Assembly: GCF_015706575.1 (NCBI RefSeq)
Contig: NW_024037060.1
Location: forward strand, 689,501-753,500
DNA from: Patiria miniata
Lineage: Eukaryota; Echinodermata; Asteroidea; Valvatida; Asterinidae
DNA: 64,000 nucleotides
Direction of reading: 5' to 3'
Part shown: positions 27,601-40,621 of the stretch, one piece after another
How positions within the stretch are numbered: the stretch's first letter is position 1
How the letters are laid out: every line of letters starts with the position of its first letter
Made by a program: the position numbers and the translations under genes
The notes under the pieces: generated by a model
Told to the model about the DNA's origin: nothing
Database searches by the model: none
The model's input: the letters and a program-made list of their open reading frames with translations, nothing else

Positions 27601-28857
27601 AAAAATAATTTCATAATTCATTATCGTATGGAAATGATGGGATACACTTGTACTGGAGTTTGTTCTTGTAGGGAGACCAAGCAGTATATCAATAACTGAT
27701 TGAGATTTTGATTTTCACGAAAACCATGAGTTTGCTGGAAAAATAAGAACAATAGAACGAAAAGTTGTGCATTGTGAAAAGAGTTTAGTTTTTGACCAAA
27801 GACTGACCCTTTTTATCTTTTCCAACAATATTTAAATCTCATTTCTGTGGTTTACTTCCAGGCTTTTGTAACCCTAGCGAGGGATATCAAGGCGAAAATG
27901 GACAGAAAATTAGTAAGTGGTCAACATCTTTGCATTCTTAGGTAGGTTCCAATATTTACATGTACATATTCACTGGTACCCACCACCCTATCCAATGGCT
28001 AATTTCTTTGAGCCCTGATAGGCTGGATTCGATTGAAACCAGTGAGCTGTGTCATCTCTTATTTATTAAAAGTAAATATGCACTAATCACAAACTGTAAG
28101 CTACATACCCAGAATGCCTTGCATTTCCTTCAGAATGTTTGTGTAAAAGATAATCTTCATTCTTTTGATAGGACAGTGGGTATGACTCAACACATGTACA
28201 ATGTTCTCGTGTTTTGATGTGCTAATGGTGGGCAAAAACATGATGGGGGTAGCAGAGGTTATGAGGATTAACAGGCTTAGATGGTATGGACATGTGGCTA
28301 GGAGAGAGGCAACACACTGGCTCCAGAGAGCTTTAAATTTTCGAGTCACCGGAAGAAGGCCTCGTGGGAGACCCAGAAAAACCTGGAGGGAAACTGTAGA
28401 AGAAGATGCCAAAACATCTGGTATCGCTCACATGGACCCCACAGACAGGAAAGCTTGGAGAGCAGCCATTAAGGAAATGAAATGTCCAACCCCACAAAGT
28501 GGGACAAATGGACTCTAAACGCTGATGATGATGATGATGATGTTTATAAGCAGAGGAGGTAGGCATCATTGTCACTTTGGAGAGCCGTTTCTAACATTTC
28601 TATACCGGCCGTGTCCAAATTACATGGCTGCGGCTAGGAATAACACACTAGTCTATGGGAAGTGGCTGCAGCTGCTTCCATAGACACGTGTAATTGGCAG
28701 CCATAGCCAAGCAATTTGGACACGGCTTCACTCCAACTGGGTTTTTCCCTTACTTCAACAGGACACGGGAGGCCAAGGGAAGGGTAGCAGTCCTGTTCAG
28801 GTCTCAGGAACGACCACACAAAAGAAACGGGAATGGAAGTTCTGTGCACTCCTGTAA
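24697..28857 (+). CDS. RAB8: RAB8 small GTPase, seven shared downstream exons
   Basis: Rab8 directs exocytic and ciliary membrane traffic. The shared exons are 24697-24757, 25520-25580, 26085-26162, 26603-26692, 27036-27101, 27862-27912 and 28762-28857, all with GT/AG borders and consistent phases. They encode [20 protein letters not shown]; then [20 protein letters not shown] with catalytic Gln67 and the LRRK2-type Thr72; [20 protein letters not shown]; the G4 motif NKCD; the G5 motif ETSAKA; and an end reading [11 protein letters not shown]. The CALL end is a CaaL box predicted to be geranylgeranylated. The first shared exon begins with GT, which completes the Gly codon split after every alternative first exon. 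The introns hold LINE, SINE and MITE copies. Confidence 0.97.
26317..26457 (-). repeat. tRNA-derived SINE in RAB8 intron 4
   Basis: The minus strand reads GCTTGATAGCTCAGTTGG, TAGAGCACTGGAACGGCAAT and GGTTGCAGGTTCAAGCC, a tRNA-shaped head. The anticodon loop would be ACGGCAA with C instead of the invariant U33, and a shared non-tRNA tail follows. It is the uninterrupted relative of 289-806. Confidence 0.8.
28190..28541 (+). mobile_element. RTE-type LINE 3' fragment with GAT-repeat tail
   Basis: Open frame with the classic LINE endonuclease-RT C-terminal signature: [32 protein letters not shown], then [10 protein letters not shown] microsatellite tail (GATGAT)n at 28521-28541 follows, as in RTE-like elements. 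It is 5' truncated and sits in the sense orientation in RAB8 intron 7. The remaining frame of about 90 codons is intact, so the insertion may be fairly young. Confidence 0.88.
28608..28726. mobile_element. Small MITE next to the acceptor of the RAB8 CaaL exon
   Basis: GCCGTGTCCAAATT and its near-inverse AATTTGGACACGGC end the element. The interior is largely palindromic (GTCTATGG...CCATAGAC around GCTGCAGC). About 119 bp. It stops 35 bp before exon 8. Confidence 0.75.
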
Positions 28858-31800
28858 TGTATATAGTGTATTATCTTACATTTTTTTATGCTCGTCCATG
28901 AACATTTTGTCTGACGCCACACGACTAGCTTCCGCCAAGGCAGTGAACAGTTTGGTGAAGTTTGAAAGGATGTGTCTTGGTATCCGTTTTTTGTTTTTGT
29001 TTTTTCTTATTAAAATCACAATGGAGCTTATTGATGAGGCTGATCAGAGCGTGTGGAGATTTTTTTTAGTGGAGCACTGCGGTCCATCAGTCATGAAGGA
29101 AAAAGTGCCTGTTCGCATAAGTATCCATTTGGAACGACAGAAGGGCCCGAGTCTTGAATAGCAAGAATGAACCAACAAGTGAGCCAACTAGAACAGGAGG
29201 CATTGTCAGACGTCTGGCGTTTTACTTGTGCGTCTCTGTATTGTCTTCATCACAGAATCTTAAACTCCAAGTTACCTAAGTACCCAAAAGTTCAACAACA
29301 AATTTTGTAGTCTTTTAAATAGATTCATGACTGTACAGTCCAGCTACTGTTATTTTTTGTGGGGGGTTAATCTCTGTTTTGTTTTGTAGTGCACAGAATG
29401 TGCCAATGGTATGATGCACACTGTTTGTTTTTTGGACGATTTATGAACTTTTTTCAGCCCAAAAAACGAGTTTCCAGAACAAGGTATATTATCCTCTTGC
29501 TGTTACTGTCAGTGCTGAATCTTCCTTTGCCTCTCATTCACATTGATAAACCAAGGAAAGACTTTCAACCACATTTATGATTTCTGACGTTTGATGAAAA
29601 AACTCCTTTGCAGTAAAAAAAAATCCCTTCTATCCAAACATCTTTTCCCTCCAAAATCCTCATGTAATCTTACAACATCCCAAGTCCACCACTTTATTTG
29701 TATTGCATCAGACTGTCTCCTAGCCCTAGTCCACTCTGATTTCACTTTTACCAAACTGAATAAATACTGAAGCCATGCCCATAAAAGTTTGCTTTCACCT
29801 GACGGATTTAGAAAAGTTTAGCTTAAATCCAAAATCACTTTTCAGTATCCTAGTCTTTCCCTGTTTCCTTGGCAACTGGCTGAATATATCAAACACCGAG
29901 GCCTTGGCAAGGGACATCATCTTTTATATTTAACCTTTTTTTTATGGAGAGTAGCTTTTCTATCTTTTACGATTATTCAGTTGCATACATCTACATGTAG
30001 TTGCAATCCAGTCAGGCACAGAAGGCATCGTAAGTCAAATCACATGTGCAAGTCAAAAGTAACAAAGGATGAATAATCACAAATTTATTTGAAAAGCTTG
30101 TGACTTAAGAAGGGATGAATTGTGATGACGCCATTACAACACTGTACAGTAGTTGCATGCATCATGTAAATACTTGACGCTTGTGCTAACCAGTTTGTCT
30201 ATATTACTGACCTTTGACCCAAAACAATGACCTCTGACCCAAAGCAGGAAGAGATCTGTCAGAATAAAAAGTCACTTGATTTTAATTCAAAACAGTGAAT
30301 TAAAAATCAGTTGTATAGGATTTGTTTGTCACTTTGAGCTTGAGAATTGAAAATTTACAGAACAGATAAGTTTTAAAATTTTCCTACATTATTATGCTTT
30401 TCAACGACAAAAAGCATTTATGAATGGGAATAAGTGTGATGACTCAGTCAGTCTTAACGGCTGTTAAAAACCTTGCAGGGTCGTGGCCATGATGAATTGC
30501 AGGTCACAGGTCATGCAAAATCTATCCAACCAGAGCATGAATTCATCAGCATATCCCAGCGTCCTGTTTGCAGGGGGGAGGGGGTACGAGCAAAATGCAC
30601 AAGTTGATTGTTTTCTTTGAAAGTTTTTGTGGGACTTGGTCGATTATTTGAGCCTATATTTAAAACGTCTTCCTTTTGTACATTGATGCACGAATACTAC
30701 TCAAATAAATGCACTTGTCTCCCTCAAAAAAAGAGGTTAATTTTTTGACAAAGTCTGTGTACTAAATACGAGGGTTCATAAATGGATCAGTTAAAAAAAA
30801 TAATGAACAAAATCATTGCATTCCCAGAACGTAATGAACATACAGATTGTACATTAATATATAAAAGAAAGTAATTTCAAACATTCTAAACAGCATATTC
30901 CAGAAATTAACTTGTATCAACTTGCCTGCCTTAATTTTAAAAAAAGGTCCTTTAAATTTTTAATTTATGTTTCAATTAGTGAAAAAAAAAAAAGTGCGCT
31001 GATAACGGATACGTTTTGAAAACCTGACAGAGTGGGGTTTGTGCCTTTGTATCAAAGTTATTTTAATTTTATTTTTGTGCTAATTTTTTTTTTTTTTATA
31101 AAATTATGCTCATTTTAGGGACCAGTGTCATACAGGTAGAAACGATTACCAGAAACTTTGTTGGCACTAGAAAAATTGCTTAAGAAACAAGAGGTTGAAT
31201 ATTTCAAGTATTTTACGAGCTCAATTAACGTTAATGAAACTTTTTGGACACAATCGGAGACAGAAATTTTGTTTGGATTAACTGTTGTGTATTTCATAGA
31301 TATCTTTAAAAAAAACCTAGACCTAACACTCCTATGCTTTAATGTTGTACGTTTCTGGCCACAAAATGTTGTGTTCTGTTATGTAAACGTCAAACTTTTA
31401 TTTAAATAACATGCATCGTTTGACATTGTTTGACAGCCTTCTTGCGCATTCATGTGCCCACGATCAGTGTTCAATGTTATGGTCAGAAAATAAAGGGGTA
31501 CTTCGGGTCTAGGTTTTTTTTTTTAGGTGTCTTAAGTGCATACACCAAAAAGTGCCCTCCGCTTGCGGCCGCCATTTTTTTTCAACACATGGTGCAAGGT
31601 TGGAAAGCCTTTTTTAATGGTCTCTAATTTTTTTTCTTTTGAAATTTGTTGACTATTAGTATGTGACAAGCAAAGCCCTATGTAAATATTATAATTGATT
31701 AATGTATGTATTCTCTGTAGTATGTAGACAGAAATGTTAATGAAATCTGAACTCGGTCAACATTTTATGGAGCTGCTGAGGACAGACATGTGCTCAACTG

Positions 31801-31932
31801 GAATAGACACAAAATGGCCCCCAAATAAAATAAGTGTTTATTTTTCATAGGGTACAAAGAGTGTACACATTCAAGTTGTTCCATTACAGCATTAAGCTAG
31901 ACGAGAAAGAAAAAATGCATAACAAAACCACG

Positions 31933-31967
<35 letters not shown>

Positions 31968-34900
31968 CCTAAAAATGGCCTGGGTTTCTGTAAAGGTGAA
32001 AAAGAATGATTTCTTGTAATTTGACATGTAAATAGTTAATGTGAGAATCTGTACCACTGAACCCAAGATGTAAACTCTGATTTTTTTTGTTTTAAATCTA
32101 CAATGGGTTTAATTGGAAGTTAACGTAATTTCAACATTTTCAGTACCTGTTTAGTATTTATGTGATAGCTGATTACACTTCTATCAACCTAATAGACCTG
32201 ATGCATAGCAGCCATCTTAGAGGGTAGTGCCTTTGTATTGTTGGGATGTGCATGAGGGAACCATTTGTGCATTCATTGGTACTGAATAAAAAAAAAAGAT
32301 GCCCTTTAAGATGGACGCTTCGCATAAAGTCTGGTTACAAAATAAAAATATCAAAATTATGTCCTTTCTTTTATAGAAATCATGTGGTAAAAATTTCAAG
32401 AAAAGGAAGGACCTTTGAACGTGCATGAACATTAACCCAGATGTGTCAACAAATGCATGTTTGTATCAATAATCAAGTTTGTTTGAAATTGCAGTTTACC
32501 AAAAATATTAGTCTTCATGCTCTGGAGACTATCATTAAATAGCCACAGTACAAACTGGTACTTGGCTTTATTTAAATCTGTCATGTGTTGCACAGAACCA
32601 GAGATTGCCTTTCTTTTTAAATATTTTCTAAAAGGATTTTCAGGTGCTTGGGTGATGCGCTTTATGAATACAGTTTGTAAACTGTAAAAGATGTGCATAT
32701 TCAAATGCAAGGCTTGGTCCGTTGTAGAATTACGAGTTACTGAAAATTCCACAGCCAATTTTTCCTTTCACTAATTTACTTGATATTATTTTTTCTACAT
32801 TGCATGCCATGTTCCTGTGTTCACAACTCTGTAAAATTTGTAAAATATAGACATATTTCTTTTGATTTTCCATGCATTCTTTTTACGACTTGTTATAATT
32901 ATAATAAGAAACTCAATGTTTTGTAATTTGCTTATAAATTTCTGATGGATTCTGTGCACAAGCACCCCCTCAATGGTTACAAAGGGAGAGTTGGGGGAGA
33001 CCATGGGAGGGATATTTGAACGTATCGCCAACTGCACTGATGGGAAGACGCTACGGGATCGGCACACACTCTAAATTAAGTCCTGCATATTCATATTTCG
33101 AGCCATACGTGTGAAAGCCAGTACGCGCACACTGTATGCCTCTGCCACTGGGGTTTTGAAAGCAGTCACATAGCGCCCTCTATTGTTAGTACTGTACATG
33201 GAGTCCATTCAGCCGTGGTTCTAGATCGAGTAGTCTTGGCGATGGAGGTGCCTCTGGGTTAATTACTGACCAATAAACTGGTTCATTGAAAATTCTTGGT
33301 GTATCCAATCCATGATGTCAAAGTAATATCTGCATTTACAATTCATATGGTACAACTGCACCAGTTATTAATATAAGCAGAGAATGACAGTTTTGGTTTT
33401 CTTGGTGAAAGAAAAATTTGCCATCGTCCAAAAAAATTCAGTTGTTAACATATTGGCTTCCGAAAAAAAAAGTTGAGCATCATAACATATTTGGACCAGG
33501 ACTATGCCCGCCTGATTCACAAGAGAAATTCAGTGCTTTTAGTATTCCGTCAATGAAAATCACAGCCATTTTTTACAATGTGCCTGGCCTATTTTTTTTT
33601 TAACTGACTGTTTATTTTACATACGAATCTTACTTCTTCTTTTTTGTGCTGCTTAAAAATGTAATACTTTTATTGACTGGGGAATCTGTAAGTCAAAGAT
33701 ATAGGAGTACAGTAGTTATGTGAACTGCCATGTAAAGCCGCCTTTTCCTTTAGTGCGTTTTTTCAGTCCATTTTGTGTGCACATTCGGGCCTATAAATAC
33801 ACCATTAGGGATACAAGTCCTGCAATTAGAGGGTTTTAGGTGTTTAAAAAAATTGTAGATAACAAATTGGAATTTTTCTTGTCAACCTCAAACTTTCTGC
33901 AAAAATTTCAGGGCTCACCATAAGCCATTTCTCACTATCGCAACCGTGTTGAAATCAACAATGGTCCACTGTGAGTACTGCCAGTGCAAAAGGTTTTCCA
34001 AAATCTTGGGGTCGAGTGTTGACCAAGGTCTAATGGGGAGATTCTGGATAGTTTGAAAAAGGGCTTGTACATCCCAGGGCCTGCAAATGCAACGGACACA
34101 AAACTGACTGGAAAAAAGTTTCTGGAAAAGCTGCTTAGTGTGTCTGTAGTGGGAAAGTCTTTGCCGATATTCAACTGCCTTCCTTCATCATTCTGCCTAT
34201 ATTGCCTAAAACACTGGTCATTGTGCTGAAGTGTGAGAGCTTGACTTGGAGCCCAGTTGAATTGAGACAGACTTTTGTACGGTTTTGTCTTCATGGTAAA
34301 CTGGCTTCGGATGAAAGCTTGGGATAAAACACTCCTGTTAATAATGGTACCTTCATGTGAAAAAGTTTAGTAAATTGCAGAATGAAAAGTTGATCTCGAG
34401 TAGTTTTTTTTTTTTCAAATATTACACATCTCGTATCATTCAGCTGCCAAGCATATATAGCCTAGTTATCTATTTTCTATTTAATATACATGTACATGTA
34501 TAGTATTCTACTTCAGTTGTTTAGCGAATCGTAGCAAAGATTGTAGAGTATGGACAATTTCTGGGGAGCAAAAAGAAAAAGAAGCAGAACAAGGTTAGTG
34601 CATTCAAGCTTCCAACTTCAAAGCATTTGTTATTGATTGGAATCATCAAAATTGAAACTGGAAATAAAATCAAATGAAAGGAAACTTGGTGTTTTTTGGT
34701 GATTTTTTGGGTTCAACTTCCTTTTGTGCAGCATACTTCTGTTTGGAATGTATCCCTGTCTAACAATATGATGTTTATTTTAATTTATTCACACATATGC
34801 TAGAACGAATTGATCAAATATGACAATTATCCATGTGAATGACCCATGTCAAAATTCCAACCGGGAATGTTATGTCTTTTCTTTGCACAGGTTTCAGAGG

Positions 34901-34994
34901 GTATGATTATTTGCATGGTAAAAATAATTTTACATTACTGCATGTGAACCAAGGTCACTTACTGCAACCAAAATTTGAAACAATATACTGATCC
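28858..34994. other. RAB8 3' UTR and intergenic DNA, gene-poor
   Basis: No convincing gene is seen. Several AATAAA signals follow RAB8 (about 29759, 30253, 30707, 31826). A run of about 40 C lies at 31926-31966. One 119-codon minus-strand ORF (33935-34294) has no recognisable domain or hydrophobic segment and is left uncalled. Confidence 0.5.
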
Positions 34995-35024
34995 ATGAAC
35001 GCCAACTCCCTAGGCCGTTGGCTG

Positions 35025-35310
35025 GGAACCATCCTCAATCCTCCAAAATTGTGCACTTATGTTCAAATGAAGGATACCCACTGCCCCAATCCTTCAAAAT
35101 TGTCAGACAGTCCTGCCTCTCAAAATGCATTCATCCTCAATCCTCCAAAATCCTCCTCCTTTCAAATACCATTCATCCTCAATCCTCCAAAATCCTCTGT
35201 TTCTCAAACACCATTCATCCTCAATCCTCCAAAATCCTCAAACACCATTCATCCTCAATCCTCCAAAACCACCATGAGGATTTTGGAGGATTGAGGTGGG
35301 TTAGGGTTAA
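35025..35310. mobile_element. Truncated piggyBac-like relative with TCCTCAATCC minisatellite
   Basis: Repeats CATTCATCCTCAATCCTCC about four times with a period near 28-40 bp. It ends GGATTGAGGTGGGTTAGGG|TTAA, matching the right end of 11158-11968. The left part also matches that element's interior (GGCTGGGAACCATCCTCAAT versus GGCTAGGATCCATCCTCAAT). No left TTAACCC end was found. Confidence 0.7.
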
Positions 35311-36341
35311 GCCCCGCCCCATTGTTTTGACCAATCACAGCTGTGCTTCATGCTTGACATGCTTGCACACACGGCTGGAACACGCAGTGTAGCATTGAGG
35401 TGCGCGTGTCTTTGCACAAGTGCGCAGTGGGCGCGGAGCCTATTGGATCAGTTTATTGGCAACAATCCATCCTCCGTTTCCAAATGATTACAATTTACAA
35501 ATGACACAAGATTTCTAAGTCTGTGACTTTCAAGTTACACTTGCTTTTATTTGAAACATTCCAAAGTTTTTAACAAGTTCAGACTTGTAATCATGATCCG
35601 AGTTGAGCATGAGGCAAAATTAGAGAGTTCATACAGTCATGTTCCTAAAAAGTATCTCACTAAAAAATGTTCATGTTTGCAGTTCACAACAAACAAGAAC
35701 ATGTACTTGGCAAAGAAGTAAACAGAAATTAGAATACAATCCTGATAATATGTGACGAGTGGTATCCATCTGTTTGAAAATAGATTGATTCATTTTCATA
35801 CACCAGCCGAACCATTTACAGAGCCAGATCCAGCTTTAGCTCAAGGATGGGGGTTAGCTGTCAAGGGGGGGGGGGGGGGGAGTTTAGCAGGCATGTGCTA
35901 CTTTTTCTCTGCATGATTTTCCTATATTTTTCAGCCAAAGGCCACATCCCTGATAAATCTACCTCTGCTTAAATAATCCCCAGAAAATTTTGAAGAAATC
36001 CCAGCAGCCTATTTTTATGGAACTGAACACAGCAGAAATGTCTGATTATTCACTGAATGCTGAAGTTACACGACAAATTAAGTGGCAAATGTACTGCTGT
36101 ATCAGAAACTTTTGGGTTATGAAGATTTGTGCATTGGACTAGCGCTCTGGAACAGTTCTATGCGCATCCTTGCAGTTATTGCTGATATCACTTGATTAGT
36201 ATAACAAAGGAAAAAGAGTATTCCATCTGACTAATTTCATGCTTTATCTGAGATTAACAATCTCACCAATTCCAAATTTCAAACGGATTGTTTAAAAATC
36301 CTGACGACAGGAAAAATCCTGACAATAATTTGTAAATTTGT

Positions 36342-38338
<1,997 letters not shown>

Positions 38339-38548
38339 TCACAAAGATAGAGGGCGTTTGCATATCTCCGCTGCGCTTCCGCGCCGCGGTCATTTTAAAA
38401 TAGCGAGATCGCAAAACCTAAGGAACGAAACTAATTCCGCTAATCGCCCCCCCCCCCCCCAACATGCAGAAAAATACGTGTAATCTGGTTATGTGTGGAC
38501 ATTTGGGTTTTTTTAATATCTGAAAATTAATTTATTATGAAGTCTTTC

Positions 38549-38622
38549 TCCGGTAGCTTGAGTAATTCCAGCTCTAATGCCTGTAGGCATTAGAGCTGGA
38601 CTTACTCAAGCTATTCTCCGGA
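38549..38622. repeat. Perfect-centred palindrome of about 74 bp
   Basis: CCGGTAGCTTGAGTAATTCC then AGCTCTAATGCC pairs with GGCATTAGAGCT then GGACTTACTCAAGCTATTC. The centre is GCCTGTAGGC. It lies between HINT1 and the TM2 gene, just upstream of the HINT1 start. Confidence 0.75.
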
Positions 38623-40621
38623 ATTCCCCTTCAAAATATCTCAAACACTTGTCAACTTGCTAATCCACTGATTAGCTCTGTTGGGTACATCGGCCAGCAA
38701 TACCTGAGCCACACTAGCGGGGCTATCAACTTGCTTGAGTAAAACAACTTAACTAGTAGCAATCAAATTCATCCAGAAACTCCTCAATCACATCTGAAAA
38801 GTTTGTTTGGAGTTGAATTTCAATTTGCTAAAGTAGGGCAGTTTCGATCCCCAAACATCCATTTATTTTCACCAACTGAATCAGTAAAAAGGGATATGTT
38901 GGTATTTATATTGCCTTTAAATGGAAATTATCAGTATCTGTTATCAGGATAATTTTTAAAAAATAGGAATAACATCAGAAGCAACTGAGCTAAGAAATGC
39001 AAGTGTATGCTTAAAAATTTGATTTTTATATTTTTTTATTTACACAATATGAAACTAAAACATTTTGTTTTCATTAATATATTTTTTCAATGTATTTTCT
39101 ATTAAGCATTCACAGTAACAATACAGGATATTAAAATAACAATATGAATTTGGTAAGTTTCGAATTAACTGACCTTGAGTTAGATAAATATTATAATACA
39201 AATACATGTCATTATAACCATCCATAATAATAGTCTGTCAGAGTTGGTTGTGAAAAGCATTTTCCAAAAACCACAATACCTCAGGGTTTTACAATGAAAG
39301 TTCAATACTTATCAATCCAATCATCAAGACTTTGAAAAAAAGTGGAATTATAATGAAACAATTCGAATTTTGTCTCTACAAACAAAATATGGAGTTGAGA
39401 CTTGGATATCTATAATATAGCAAGATAAAATTGTACAGTCATGTCAACTATCTTACTTGCTAACAATTCTTCCTAATTTTCTTAAAACTAGATATATATT
39501 TAAGTAATGTACAAGCAATCAGTACGTAGTGAATACCCAAGTAACAAATCAACTAAAAACACCATAATTGAAGCAAAAATACATCTACCCGCACTTATTC
39601 TTCATATACATTTTATAAAATAGTGCTTGAAATTAAGAATGCAACCGAAATATTTTCACTTTCACATTTCTATAATTAATTATGCACAAGCATTATTAAA
39701 AACACATACATTTGATGTAAATTTAAGTACACTAATTTGAAAATTAATGATAAAACAGAAAATACATAAAATTATACTATAAAAAAATCAGATCAAAGAA
39801 AGACATATCATTGCACCCATATTTTACAAGAATAAACAAGATTACAATTCATTGTGATTAAGTTTAAGTATTTACAAAAGTTTATTTCACTTTGCTGATG
39901 TCAGATTACTCATTTCCCATAGTCCAGAGGCTGTCTACTCTGATGCTATTCACAACTTTTCAAAACCAGTTTCGATTTTGAATTTTGAACTTTTTACTAC
40001 ATGCACATGTACTTCCAGAGCCTCCAAAATTTTAAAAACCTTTATCTTGAAAGTTAAAAGTCTTTTGTGTGGCAAGAAAAAAATATTATCTTTTTCTCTT
40101 TATGATGCTGGTACTACAATAACTAACATTAATCCTTCCCAGTTTATCAATGATCATGTTAAATTGAACCAAGAGGGTTAATGTAGATAAACTACACAAA
40201 TGCCTTTGTTAAAAAAAACTTATACCTGCAGTAAGGCCAAATTTAAAAAAAAAAAGTTTGGCGTCCCTGCCCACTTGCTTTTTTGAGGCGGCCTCCTTTT
40301 GTTTAAACCCCAAAAATGATAAATTTTAAACAGTGACTTCATTTAGGCCTCTTTGTCTGTTGCATCAAGCCCATTTAAAGCTGGTATGTGATTTCCCGAG
40401 TCCAATGGCAGCCATTTAAAAAACAATTTGACATGGACTCATGATGTATCAAAAGTATTAGTACAATGATAGGCATATAACTCACATACAATACATGTAA
40501 GCACGATACGGTACATTTTGTGAACATCAGGATGAAAAGTTCTACGTTCAGGGTGGATACCCCCCCCCCCCCCCCAAACAGTCTCGGGTCAGAAAATGGG
40601 TGAGACAAAGTCTTGCTGCAT
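38623..40621. other. HINT1-TM2 intergenic region and TM2-gene 3' UTR
   Basis: Very AT-rich, with no coding sequence. On the minus strand it follows the TM2-gene stop and probably holds that gene's 3' UTR; a TTTATT at about 39888 is a possible poly(A) signal. A 16-base C-run lies at 40560-40575. Confidence 0.45.

Noticed and set aside
33935-34294. 119-codon minus-strand ORF
   Set aside because: No recognisable motif, signal peptide, splice context or neighbour support. Such a length can occur by chance in 64 kb.
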